Assembly (NCBI GenBank): GCA_021030905.1
Contig: JAGFMI010000002.1
Location: 2,170,001-2,234,000 of the forward strand
From: Pyrenula massariospora
Taxonomy: Eukaryota > Ascomycota > Eurotiomycetes > Pyrenulales > Pyrenulaceae
Length of the DNA stretch: 64,000 nt
Direction: 5' to 3'
The notes beneath the pieces were generated by a model, which searched no databases, was not told the origin of the DNA, and saw nothing but the letters and a program-made list of their open reading frames with translations. The first letter of the stretch is position 1, and the number at the start of each line of letters is the position of its first letter. Below are positions 11,177-21,443 of the stretch, one piece after another. The translations under genes were made by a program, and so were the position numbers.

Positions 11177-12763
11177 TTGACCTCGCCAAGCCGTGTAGAA
11201 TATTAGAAGAGCTCGAAATAACCTTCAAGATTTCGTGTGGTCACGGTAGATCGCCAAGCGGTGGGATGTCACACCCGCTCCGTGAGGCGCCGCCACACCT
11301 CGTGTCTGTATAAATAGCAGTCCCTCGAGATGTAGCAATAAGAATGACTGCTCAGAATATGCCCAGGCTCCCGTTGGTAATCTGCCATACGGTCCTTTAC
11401 TCGAACCTTCCCTCTTGGCCTTGAACTGTCGGTGGCCCCTTCCCAGTCGCGGGTCCGTGGGAGCTAAGCTTTTCGCATGAGACACGCCCCTGCCTCCCTG
11501 CATCGCACCTTCCTGGCCCCGGCAAGGGCGCGCGCTCTCCAGGGCTGGCTGCCGCGGCGGATCAACGGCCTCCTCCCCTTCCAGACGCTCTGATCATTGG
11601 TTCGGCGTGCCCAGCTGCCCCTTCCAGTCCAGCGTCTCAGGGTGCGGCCGGGCTCCACCCATGCGCAGATGATACTCGTCGATCACGAATTGCGCGTTTG
11701 CGGTGTTCGCGAAGCATTGAATTATGAACAGGCGGAATTGCAAATAGACACTGTAGCATTTCTCGTAACCGGAGTAATCAATGCCAACGCACGGTGGTGA
11801 CCTGAGAGTTCGTAAGCGTATTCAATCACCACCCAGCACAGCCATCGTCTTCGGGTGGGGCGACGACCAGCTGCCCGGTGGGGAAGGTCGAGGGTCGATG
11901 GGCGGCGCGGATTGGTGATTATCTGCTGCTTTGGTATTTTCGTTGTGCGCGGGCCCTGACGCCCCCGTCCTTGATCTGCCATCATCGATTCTCCCAGCGC
12001 CACTGCATTCCATGCCTATGTGGCCGCGCATCCAATAGTTATGAAACCGGCTTCGCTAAAGCGCCTGGCCTTCCGCCTCCACCTGCTTGCTTATTCGTGC
12101 TGGTGAATTTTCCACCTCGAGATTAACTGTTGATCTCTTGTCCTCGCTTCCACTTTTTTAATTTCTCCCATAGACCACCTCCGCAGTTTCTTTGTCTGTG
12201 TCATTGCTCTTTCCTGTCGTAAAGCACTCTCTTTATTTCAAACGTCACACCCCAGACGACCTCAGCATATTGAGCCAAGGACCGCTTGAAAGAATATTCT
12301 CTTGCCAAGTTTCACTTGTGCCCTTCACCCGCAGCAGCCAAGGCCAAGACTTCCTTATCAATCATTCATTTGCGCCATCTCGGCTCTTCGAGACATCGAG
12401 GACCTCCCTCACGTGCTTGGCGATGGTCACCAGCATTTCGACCATCTAAAACGCTTTTTAGCCTGCCGAGGGATCTCGAGATTTAACGGCCTCAAAGCTG
12501 GTCACGTCCCCGGTCACTTCCAAGGCTCCGCTTCACCATAAATGACGTTGAGTATACGAGATATTGTCTGACTAGGGTTACCTGTACTGCGGTATATTTG
12601 TTCTCGGCGAATACATAGCCCTGGAGGCTTTTTTATACTGGAATTATCGAGCGCTTACACGCCTAAAACTTCCGTTAGGGTCAACAATATTCGTGACCCT
12701 CCCCTTACTGTCCAAGCACACGTGAGCATGCGATAGCTCAAGACTTTCAACTTCTTCTACACC
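11177..12763. other. Intergenic, 1.6 kb
   Basis: Lies between the HIR3 stop and the acyltransferase start and includes the latter's promoter and 5' leader (the part from about 12100 is pyrimidine-rich, as in fungal leaders). The open frames here are short, with no recognisable domain. No RNA gene or repeat seen. Confidence 0.55.
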
Positions 12764-14296
12764 ATGCTCGCTACGAAAGAAACCGAATCGACCGCAGAAT
12801 CCCCAGCCGCCATGTCTCCTCGTTCAGCCAGTCACTCGCCTAGCACTAGCTGGGCTCATGTACGTTCCTAAGAGGATAGTCCGTCGGCCTGTAAAAATAT
12901 GCTAACAGTTGATACAGGGCTTGCGCGGACTCGCTGCTGTCATGGTCGTTGCCTCTCACACAGTTCTCTGCTTCTGCCGATACATGGTCCTCCCTCGATC
13001 GTCCGATAATGGACCATACTATTTCTTTCAACTCCCAATTGCACGACTCCCAGCACAAGGCCAGGCTTGGGTTGCCGTATTCTTTGTCCTACTTGGCTTC
13101 GTCAACCCTTTAAAAACAATATCACAGTGTCGGAGCGGTGAATACAGCAGTGCTCTCACATACCTGGCGGCCAACTCTTTTAAGCGGTTGGGCCGGCTCA
13201 TCTTCCCCGCCGCAGCGATGACAGTGCTCGCTTGGTTCGCTTGCCAGTTGGGGTTCTTGAACTTGAGCCTCCACAGTGAGGCTTATTGGCTGCGCATTAC
13301 GAGCGCCAACCCCAGCGAAAACTGGGTTCAGGCAGTCGATGATCTTCTAAAAGCTCTTGTGTCAACCTGGTTCTATGCGGATAATCCATACGACCAGCCG
13401 CAGTGGGCATTGCCATATCTTTTCAAAGGATCTATTTTCGTCTTCATCACCCTTCTGACTACGTGCCGAGCGACTCCTCGCTTCCGTATGCTAGCTTACA
13501 CGGTACTCTACATCTGGAGTTGGAGCATTGGGGAATGTACGCTTAGACTTCGCACATCTTGGCATTTAACGTAAACTAACTTCCTATTTCAGGTCTTGTG
13601 GGCACGAATGTCTTCTTTGGCATGTTCCTTGCCGAATTCTCCTTCACGCCGTATGCCTCCGTCACCGCAACCTCACACCCTCTCCTCCGCTTCGCCCCGT
13701 ACCCACTCTCCGTGCTTGCGCTAGTACTTATGTCCTACCCTAACGAATATACCCACTGGGCACCTTGGTCGAATATCCTTCTTAACATGGGCCGCAACAT
13801 GTTCCCCGACAACACTGACTACGGCAGAGCGTGGCCGGGAATCGGTGCTCAACTTCTGTCTCTCTCCATCGCTATGTCACCCGGCCTGCGGCAATTGATG
13901 ACCGTACCCACGCTTCAATGGCTTGGAGGTCTTAGCCACCCACTTTACCTCCTCCACGGCCCACTCATGCGAAGTGTGCTGTCTTGGATGATTTTTGGGC
14001 CAGTGGTGGTCAAAGAAGGGCTGCCTACTCCGATCCAAAATCAGGATGGAAGTTGGTATCTTCCTGTTGTGCCATTTCCGAAACCCGTCGTATTTGTCGT
14101 TGTGCTACCTCTTTTCTTCGCGTTCTTGCTGTACGTAGTTAATCTGTGGAACAAAAAAGTGGAGCCGCTCTTCGGGGATGCAACACAAGCCTTTGAAAGG
14201 CTGGCTTTTGGCGATCAGGAAGAGAAGAAGAGCATGCTACCGACACACCAACGCCAGAGCTCTAGAAGTGGGGAGAAATTGCAAGAAAAGTATTGA
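12764..14296 (+). CDS. Acyltransferase 3 family integral membrane protein
   Basis: Model: exons 12764-12859, 12918-13536 and 13593-14296, 472 residues, consistent phases. After a Ser-rich N-terminus of about 32 residues comes GLRGLAAVMVVASHT, the signature start of acyltransferase-3 proteins (RGxA and the conserved His on the first membrane helix). Many further hydrophobic helices follow (FFVLLGFVN, LIFPAAAMTVLAWFAC, FVVVLPLFFAFLLYVV), and late in the chain GGLSHPLYLLHGP, the usual second conserved block. The family transfers acyl groups to sugars, lipids or small molecules across membranes; the substrate cannot be read from sequence. The C-terminus is a short polar tail. Intron 1 separates the polar leader from the enzyme, as is common in fungal members. 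Confidence 0.85.
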
Positions 14297-14992
14297 TATT
14301 GGCGAGATGTGGATCCTGCTACACCATGCATGTACATGAGAGTTTTACTGGCATTTAGCGAGGCGTCGGGAACATGAGAAATGAAAACTGCATCAGGCGC
14401 TGCGGATTGAGAACTGGGTTTTTGGACCCTGGATGAGGGATTTTGAAATTTAGATGGCATCTAAAAATGTCCTGATGGAGAGAGCTCAAGCGAGGCCTGT
14501 ATATATATGTTCCCTCAGAACTTTTTGCCTCGGATCACGGCCTCAGAAGATAGAGAATGAAGAGATTTGACAATAAGGTCAATCCGACCATTCGGCTGTG
14601 GCTCGATGCGACCAATCTGTCTGATATTTGACTCTAAATCTTCACCGCACTAGGGTTGAACTACCCCAATTGATCCCAGGAGGATATGAAGACTATCAGT
14701 CAATGGACATTTAGCTTTTCGAAGTTTTTTCTCACCCGCCACAGTGATTTTTTAGAATAACATACTCTCTGAGGTCTCTGGTGCCAGCTTCTGCCTCTTT
14801 AGTTGCTCCAACTCTACGCTCTTTCACTTGGTGGATACAAGGCGGTCCTTTGCGGTCGCAGCCGAGACACAGCAGTGGACTGCTCCTCTAATTAACCTCA
14901 CAACTTCACACTTCCATAAGTTGCTTTTCTCACTTTGAACCCTTCACTCTACCTTTGCCAGCCAACAACGCAACAACCAGTCAATCGTGGTG
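14297..14992. other. Intergenic between acyltransferase and the tandem paralog array
   Basis: Boundary between the conserved block and the tandem family. It holds the 3' end of the acyltransferase and the promoter of the first paralog. No coding sequence, repeat or RNA gene recognised. Confidence 0.5.
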
Positions 14993-15743
14993 ATGCCTGT
15001 ACTAAATGCTAATATCAATAATCGCATTTTCGAAAAGCCGCTCGTAGATGGCCCAACACCACATGATTTCACTCTCGCAGCGCGCACCTTATCCTTCAGA
15101 GATCCGCGAGCGCTCCTCTCCATCCCAGAGGTTCACTCCTCACTCCCACACTCTGAAAATGTCGCTAACATACCCTCTACAGTGCCTAAAGCTTCGTGAG
15201 AATGTTCTTACAATGGCCGGTGGTCTCCAGTCCTTCCCAGTTGAAATCCTCGTCCTCATCTTTCAGCACCTTATGGATTTCACGGTATGCGACCGCAAAG
15301 AGGCCCCGTCAGTCCTCCGTGTAACCAACGTGCGGGACCTGGTCCAGCTTGCTCTAACCTGTCGTCTCTTTCTCAACACTGCGACCATGATATCTGTCCC
15401 GGAACCCCTCCCATTCGCGTGCGGCACTGATACACTTGAGAAGTCCACCGGCGCGTTCCGACCCCCTCTGGCCAAGCACTGTCCGTTGTGCGGGGACTGG
15501 TATCTCGAGCATGGCTATCATTCGGTGAGGGAGAATTGGAGGCTCTTTGCTTGGCTTTATCAAGATGGCGGTACTAGTATCTTGGAGGGGCGGGTGGCGT
15601 GTCCCGGGGAATGGTGGAAGTTGTGGGCGCCTGATGGCGGGATTGAAGAATTCGCGGAAAACGCAGGCCGTATGGACGGTTGGGAACGTCCGAGGACGAG
15701 GCGTTTGGAGATCATGGAAGAATGGACCAAGGGAGAGGAGTAG
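14993..15743 (+). CDS. Tandem family member 1: F-box-like plus C-x2-C-x9-H protein
   Basis: Model: exons 14993-15130 and 15183-15743, 232 residues. Exon 1 ends in the family module FTLAARTLSFRDPRALLSIPE. Exon 2 starts in phase 0 and carries the F-box-like helix FPVEILVLIFQHL (about 64-76), the second helix LVQLALTCRLFLNTATM ending at SVPEP (about 99-121), and CPLC at 146-149 followed after nine residues by HS (His159) and by CP at 186. The Cys/His pattern suggests a zinc site; this is inferred. The donor GTTCAC is weak, but junction and phase match the other members. The N-terminus is about 25 residues longer than in members 4-6. An F-box would point to an SCF ubiquitin-ligase adaptor, but the match is to the helix core only. 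No family name is known to me. Confidence 0.72.
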
Positions 15744-15962
15744 GAGTGGAAGTTATATGGCTGTTGGTCCTTGCACGTGACTTGAAGCTGAGACGGTGGT
15801 GAGTGAGAAGGCAGCCAGACCTTACGGCAGGTGCGGCCCAGATATTTTTTTCCCTTCACACAACTCTAATAAGGACTGGTTCTTTCACTCCGGATCTGAG
15901 TTGTGCCTTGTAACTCTGCCACCGCTTCACCCAGCACCATAAACCACAAGTCTACAATCGCG

Positions 15963-16679
15963 ATGATGTGGGTATCGGATATTGCCATTCCTGGAGTGAA
16001 TGAGCGTTTTGCCCTAGCCGCCCGCTTCTCAAGTAACCCGAGGGCTCTGATCTTTATTCCAGAGGTATGCAAACATGTCTGAACAAGACACGCGGCGATC
16101 AGCTAATCTTCGTTCTTCGGTCAACAGAACTTGAATTTGCACCAATCTGATGTCTCTGCAATCACGGGTATTCGAGCCATGCCAGCTGAGCTGTTACTAT
16201 CTATCTTCCTCTTTGCGGTAGAATACGACCATGGCGATTCTGAAACCGAAACAGTCGTCAACTCTTCAGATCTCATCAATTTCGCAATGTCTTGCAAAGC
16301 CACACTTAGGGCTGCTACCATGCTGTCAATCCCTGAGCCGAAGTGGCAATGGCCCTTGGACAAGCGTCGAAATCACTTTCGAGGGCTACTGTCACCACGT
16401 TTAAAGCAAAGATGCTACGAGTGCGAGAAAGTCTGGCTCATGGGGGGATACCATTCACAGATGAAAAACTTTTTGGTCAATGATATGCATGATTCGGCTA
16501 GAGATTATCTTCCATTGGTCATGAGAGTGGAATGTCCTGGCCTTGTGGCCTGCAGGAGGCCGATGATGCTTCGGCACTCAAAAGAGTGTCACCTCAATAT
16601 GCACCCACTTGGAAAGGAGGATATTCAAGCCCATGGGATGGTGAAATGCGTACAAGAGTGGTGCACAGCAGACCATTGA
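15963..16679 (+). CDS. Tandem family member 2: F-box-like plus C-x2-C-x9-H protein
   Basis: Model: exons 15963-16064 and 16128-16679, 217 residues. Exon 1 ends FALAARFSSNPRALIFIPE. After a phase-0 intron exon 2 opens with NLNLHQS, the counterpart of DLxLTS in the sister genes. The F-box-like helix is MPAELLLSIFLF (about 52-63). The second helix, LINFAMSCKATLRAATM, leads to SIPEP (about 83-105). The putative zinc module is CYEC (130-133), His143 in GGYHS, and CP at 170. The C-terminus VQEWC matches the WC endings of members 4 to 6. A second in-frame ATG three bases downstream could be the true start. The gene sits 220 bases after member 1 on the same strand, as expected from local duplication. 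Confidence 0.75.
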
Positions 16680-16929
16680 AACATACATCTCAGACAGCTA
16701 CGAAGCCATAGCAAGGAATTTCGTTGAGCATGATAACCTCCAAGTCACGGAGCCCGAGTGTCGTGCAGTGAGTTGTGCATGCCCTTAATCAAAAGAAGCT
16801 TAGATTCTCAAAGACCACAAAAGTTTCCGCAATATTACATTCACCGTTGTTTCCTTCCAAACGAGAAATACCTTGCACAAGTGTCCTGTCTCCGTCTCGC
16901 TGGGTCTGCTACGCGGATCGCAAAACAAC

Positions 16930-17180
16930 ATGGAGTTTACCCTCGCATCTTGCCCATCTTTTACCTCCAGAGCTCTGATTTTCGCACTCCAAACTTGCCT
17001 CGCATTCCATTTAGGGACGGAATAACACTCATCATTGGCAAACCCTGTCTCTAGCACAGCACACTTCTATTATCACCAGTGACCTCTGAGCTTACCCCCT
17101 TGAACTCTTCCTACGGATCTTCGACTCCCCGTTGGCGCAGGCGACGAAGCCGCCGGCCACTTTTTTCGGCATTTGATCGA
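16930..17180 (+). pseudogene. Decayed copy of the tandem family
   Basis: At 16930 the sequence reads MEFTLASCPSFTSRALIFAL, clearly the family's exon 1, but the IPE-donor end is lost and the frame runs to a TAA at about 16995. About 90 bases on, another frame gives YPLELFLRIFDSPLAQ, the F-box-like helix, after a CAG that could be the old acceptor. Neither the second helix nor the C-x2-C-x9-H module is found downstream before member 3. The right-hand border is therefore approximate. Confidence 0.55.
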
Positions 17181-17440
17181 CAAAGATGTTGAAAGAAAAT
17201 ATATATTCCTCTTTGATAAGTACTGGAAGGAGAGTAAAGGCCAAGAACTCCAACAAATGAATCTGTGATAACTCAGAGCATGCCGTATACATAGAGAGCA
17301 TGTGCGGAAGTCCCGCAATTTCTGGCCCCCAGCTTCCGTCATCGTCACATCCCTATAATTTTTTCATTAGTACTTGACCTCATTCACCTCCTTGACCGGA
17401 ATCCTTTACGTCCTCACAACTTCCTCTGCTATGAGGCAAG

Positions 17441-18174
17441 ATGGACGAACGGAAAATATTTGTTCAACGCGGTCCTGGCTCTGCCTATCAGTCATACATG
17501 TACGAACGGTCCCAGGCAAATATCATAACCGATTACGAGTTTCGCCTCGCCGCTTGCCGATCTGTCACTACCAAGGCCTTCATAATCGTGCCAGAAGTAA
17601 GCATCTCGACTAGTCGGTCTCATCTCATTGATTGAGCATGCGCTAGACTTTAGATCTGTCCACTTCAGCTACTTCGAAGAGGCTGCGCAGCCTCCGGCTT
17701 CTACCGGCCGACATACTCACGATGATAATGAAAATCTACCTCGGACAATACGAAGCACATGTAACCCAGAAGCGCGGCCTCGAAGCTCTATGGACTTTGT
17801 TGAACCTCATGGCTTTCGCAATATCCTGCCGGAACACTCTCGCCGCGGCGACGCTGGTGAAAGCACGGGAAATGTTTCCGTTCTCGCCAAGAGTACCCGG
17901 AAAGGATGAGCGGTGGTATAATTACCCGCTTAATATTCAAATGCAGCCCTGCCTTGCTCTGCAATGCAACAAGTGCAAATTGTGGTTCCTGAAAGGCGGC
18001 CTGCATTCCCAGCCGGAAAACTTCTGGAAACAGCGCGATTGGGCGGTGAGAGGGGGCAGTGCCGAGCACTGGTGTCCGTGGCATACTTTGGGGCTGACGC
18101 CTGAGCCGGAGCACAAACAGCTCACGGAGAAGGAGGCGAAGAGGTATTCGATGTCGAAGATGTGGTGTACTTGA
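17441..18174 (+). CDS. Tandem family member 3: F-box-like plus C-x2-C-x9-H protein
   Basis: Model: exons 17441-17596 and 17647-18174, 227 residues. Exon 1 carries a family module ending FRLAACRSVTTKAFIIVPE after a longer leader of about 33 residues. The acceptor (gcgctag) was chosen because it opens exon 2 in phase 0 with TLDLSTS, matching DLDLTS of the sisters. The F-box-like helix is LPADILTMIMKIYL (about 71-84). Next come LMAFAISCRNTLAAATL (about 106-122) and the putative zinc module CNKC (159-162), His172 in GGLHS and CP at 195. The C-terminus is MWCT. The start codon could also be the internal ATG in the leader. The opposite strand carries a 202-codon open frame here that has no family features and is a shadow. 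Confidence 0.72.
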
Positions 18175-18703
18175 TATGGGGTGATTGTTTGAAAGGATCC
18201 GGCCGATGGCGTTCAAACGGGCGTCGGCAAGCTCACATTCCAGACGACGGCAAAAGTGGGGATGAACTAATGAATACACAAGGAATCGTCCTCTCGAGGA
18301 GTTGCTGCACATCCGTCTCCCTTCTGGATCACGTTGTCCAAGCTGCGATGGGGCTCTCTTTAAAGGACTCCAGATATACTTTACAGAGGCGTCCATGGAT
18401 TCCTACTTTAGAAGGCAAGATATGGGCAGGTCATTCAACACTCTAATGAAGCTTTTATTTCCGAGAATTTTCCCAATTGATCCGTGGGTACCTCGATGCC
18501 CGAATTCTATGTTGCCGTCTTCTTACCCTGAGGTCCCCATCTGATCAGCTGACTTCTGTAACGTTAAACACTGTCGCCTTCCCGAGCTAACCTTTTTTTG
18601 AATTTCTGCCCGCGACCCTCATCAATCTTTCATACTCCCTGTCTATTCCTCCTCTCCCGCGCACATTGTAAGTGGTTCTCGGCGCGCCAATAATCATTTG
18701 AAG
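18175..18703. other. Intergenic between members 3 and 4, possible gene debris
   Basis: Contains the promoter of member 4. On the plus strand around 18300-18420 a frame reads CPSCDGALFKGLQ, which resembles the family's C-x2-C-x9 module but lacks the His and has no F-box part nearby. It may be debris of another copy; support is weak. Confidence 0.3.
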
Positions 18704-19379
18704 ATGGAGTTCGCTCTAGCTGCTCGTACATCTGGGGATGAAGGACAGCGAGCCATCATATTCGTGCCTGACGTACGTTTTTTGGAAGCTACAGGAAACG
18801 AGCAGGGTCGAACCTAACATGTCCACAGGACCTGCATCTCATGACTTCCATGCAATTTACTCACGGCGCTCGGACAATTTCGATGGAAATAATCATCCTG
18901 ATCTTCCGATCCCTGACTGTCACCGCTCGGTCCCCTCGCAAACGAGATTTTACGAGAGGCACAAGCATCATCGACATGGTTCACTTCGCTGTCATCTGTA
19001 AAGCTACCTTGCACGCAGCTATGACCATCGACATCTTGGAGCCAAAGGGATTTTGTAATAAGGAACTCCAGCAATTCAAACTCAAGCCAAAGTTGGGCGA
19101 AGAATGTGTGAGGTGCGGGATCACCTGGCTCCGTGGTGGTTATCATTCGCAGATAGAGAACTCGGTTATTGCACCATCCCAACGGACGGATTTCAGAGAC
19201 GATAAAGTTCGCCGACTTGATCGCCTTATCTGTCTGACACATCATTATGGTGAGATGTGAAAAAGGTTTTGGAGCATGGCCATTTGATAGAAGGTATGAC
19301 AGAAGGAATACAGAGATTCGCCAGAAAGTGGTGTGACCAGGAGAAAGCTTCAGATACAGCAGGAGACCTTCGCTCGTAG
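18704..19379 (+). CDS. Tandem family member 4, with a very short second intron or a broken 3' end
   Basis: Exon 1 (18704-18772) reads MEFALAARTSGDEGQRAIIF plus VPD. Exon 2 starts at 18829 with DLHLMTS, then the F-box-like helix ISMEIIILIFRSL, DMVHFAVICKATLHAAM and LEP, CVRC (116-119), His129 in GGYHS and a Cys at about 158. Read straight on, the frame stops at 19260 (166 residues) and lacks the usual ending. If a 41-base intron (19250-19290, GTGAGA..TAG) is removed, the frame continues with GIQRFARKWCDQEKA to a stop at 19377-19379. This restores the family's WC ending and gives about 180 residues. The intron is shorter than others here, so a frameshifted 3' end is the alternative. Confidence 0.65.
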
Positions 19380-19699
19380 ATGTTGCTCCTACATTGGAAT
19401 ATGACCGGCGTGCTGCAACGTACTTGAGAGAATGATTATCAGGCCATTTTCCGGTTGAAGTTTGAAGCATTGAGAGCGCATTCCTCGGCTTCGATCTATT
19501 TGAAATTCTTTCCAGACCGCCGGTGCCTTATGCTGCCTGTTTTTTTCCTTCAGTCGTACGATGACTCAACCTTAGCCCACATGCTTCTCCAAATACCAAA
19601 CTCCTTCCTTCACTTTCTTTTCTTTGAAAGTAAGATGTCCCTCCTTCACACAATATCTCGTAAATATCTCATTGAAGTTGGTCCTCTCATCGCCCAAAG
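19380..19699. other. Intergenic between members 4 and 5
   Basis: About 320 bases with the promoter of member 5. No separate gene or repeat seen. Confidence 0.45.
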
Positions 19700-20481
19700 A
19701 TGGACTTTACATTGGCAGCTCGCCCTTCAGAGAAAAAAAGGAACATTCTGTACATACCTGAGGTAAACTTCCGACTTGGTCGGCAAGTCTGACTTCTGAG
19801 AATTTACACTGACTCCTGACACAGGATCTGAACTTGACAAGCATACCTAATCCTACACCTCCTATTCTACGACTTCCGATCGAGATCTTGGTTGCTATCT
19901 TTGGTTTCTTACCAGTCGTGACCGACTTAGATAGCAATTTGGAGTACACGACCTGTACTAGCACTATCAACCTCATCAATCTTGCAACCACGTGCAAATC
20001 CACATTGCGAGCTGCCACATTGGTCACAATGGATGAGCCTGAATCTATCTATATGGGTTTAATGGTCTCAGCGCGACGTGATACCTACGACGCTTGTTAT
20101 GAGAAAATGCGCCGAGTCTACCGTGAATGTGACATTTGTTACCAATACGTTTTGCGAGGAGGAAGTCATACACGAGCCGATGAGTGGGGAGCCGAATATT
20201 GGCCAAAACTGAACCCGCAAACTTTGCTTTGCCCCAGTTATTTCTCATTCTCTGATCGCATGTGGGGTAACATGATTGAAGAACCCATGATCAAAGAAGA
20301 TGGCAGTTGGTCGGAACCGTTCCTTAAGAATCCTCACTGGCAACGCATTGCTGCGGAATGGTGCGAAGGATTGCCAGATTTTGAGGACCGGAAAAGTGAT
20401 GACGATGAGGACCTGGAAAGCGATGAAGAAGAGCACCTAGAAAGCGATAAAGAAGAGGACCGGGAAAGCGACGAAGAATAA
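19700..20481 (+). CDS. Tandem family member 5, with an acidic repeat tail
   Basis: Model: exons 19700-19762 and 19825-20481, 239 residues. Exon 1 is MDFTLAARPSEKKRNILYIP plus E. Exon 2 opens DLNLTS, then the F-box-like helix LPIEILVAIFGFLP (about 38-51), LINLATTCKSTLRAATL (71-87), DEPES, CDIC (123-126), His136 in GGSHT, and CP at 157. A block ending WQRIAAEWCEG corresponds to the end of member 6. It then continues into a tail of about 30 residues built from imperfect ESDEE-type units (LESDEEE, LESDKEE, RESDEE). The tail is absent in the sisters and probably arose by repeat expansion. The intron has a normal GTAAAC donor and a GACACAG acceptor. This and member 6 are the clearest examples of the family plan. 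Confidence 0.82.
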
Positions 20482-20791
20482 TAGTCATCGCATCGAATCA
20501 GCGTAAAGTATTACGCCAATTTCGGCGCAGCTCTTGCTCAAAGTCTCACGCAGCCTTGTAGGACAATCTCGAGCATTAATAGCAAAAAAGACTAGATAAC
20601 AGGTCCCACTCATTCCTTCCCCGCTGATGCCTAATCTTTCTGCTGCAGCCTTTTGACTCAGAATACATAATATCTTGCTAGGATACCTCTTGACCTCCCC
20701 AATCTCCTCTTACCATAGATAAAGCCATCCACCAAGCCCTTGCACGTATCACAACCCTCCCAACCTTGGTCACTCATCTGTTAAAGTCAAG
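20482..20791. other. Intergenic between members 5 and 6
   Basis: About 310 bases containing the promoter of member 6. Pyrimidine-rich near its right end. Nothing else recognised. Confidence 0.45.
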
Positions 20792-21443
20792 ATGGAGTTC
20801 ACATTGGTAGCTCGTCCCTCTCAAACAAATAGAGCTATCATCTTCATAACCGAGGTAGGGCACATAATTTTTACTCTCTACGTCCACAATGCTAAGAATA
20901 AAATAGGATCTTGACTTGACGAGCAAGCCGACAACTCCGCGAGCTTTCCAACGACTGCCTGTCGAGATCATTCTGATTATCTTCAACTTTCTCCGCACCG
21001 AGATTATCAGCACATGGGAAGATGATGAACCAACCTTCTACGACTTCATTCTCAACCTCACAGGTCTTGCATCGTCCTGCAAACGTACAATGCACGCTGC
21101 CTTACTTTATGTGCTGATAGAACCTGAACAAGTTCTTGAAGTGCCTATGGCATTCTTTTCAGGATCCAAAAACAAACTAAAGGTAGCGAAATATTGTGAT
21201 ATCTGCAACGCCTACTGGCTATACCATGGACAGCATTCGAACATTGATCAATGGCTTGTGGAGAAATTTGCGACTGGTGAAGGGAAGGATTTGTTCCTTT
21301 TATGTCCTGCTCCTTTGATTTGGAGAATGGTCACAAAACTATGGGACAAGTTGACGCTCGTGAAGATAGTGGATGGGGAGTGGTCCGAAGATGTGCGTAA
21401 GCGGCTTGATTTCCAGCGCATAGTCCAAAGCTGGTGCGGTTGA
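20792..21443 (+). CDS. Tandem family member 6: F-box-like plus C-x2-C-x9-H protein
   Basis: Model: exons 20792-20854 and 20907-21443, 199 residues. Exon 1 is MEFTLVARPSQTNRAIIFIT plus E, very like member 5 at DNA level. Exon 2 opens DLDLTS. The F-box-like helix is LPVEIILIIFNFLR (38-51). Next come LTGLASSCKRTMHAALL (72-88), IEPEQ, CDIC (118-121), His131 in YHGQHS and CP at 154. It ends FQRIVQSWCG. Because it is compact and has all motifs, it is a good reference sequence for the family. The F-box inference is from helix pattern and position; the zinc-site inference is from conserved Cys and His. Neither has been shown here. Confidence 0.82.

Noticed and set aside
17788-18396. 202-codon open frame on the minus strand
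   Set aside because: It lies opposite family member 3, which has the conserved motifs; the minus-strand frame has none and is Arg/His/Leu-rich as expected for a shadow.
18814-19470. 218-codon minus-strand frame
   Set aside because: Opposite member 4, no recognisable domain, and the plus strand carries the family motifs with splice sites.
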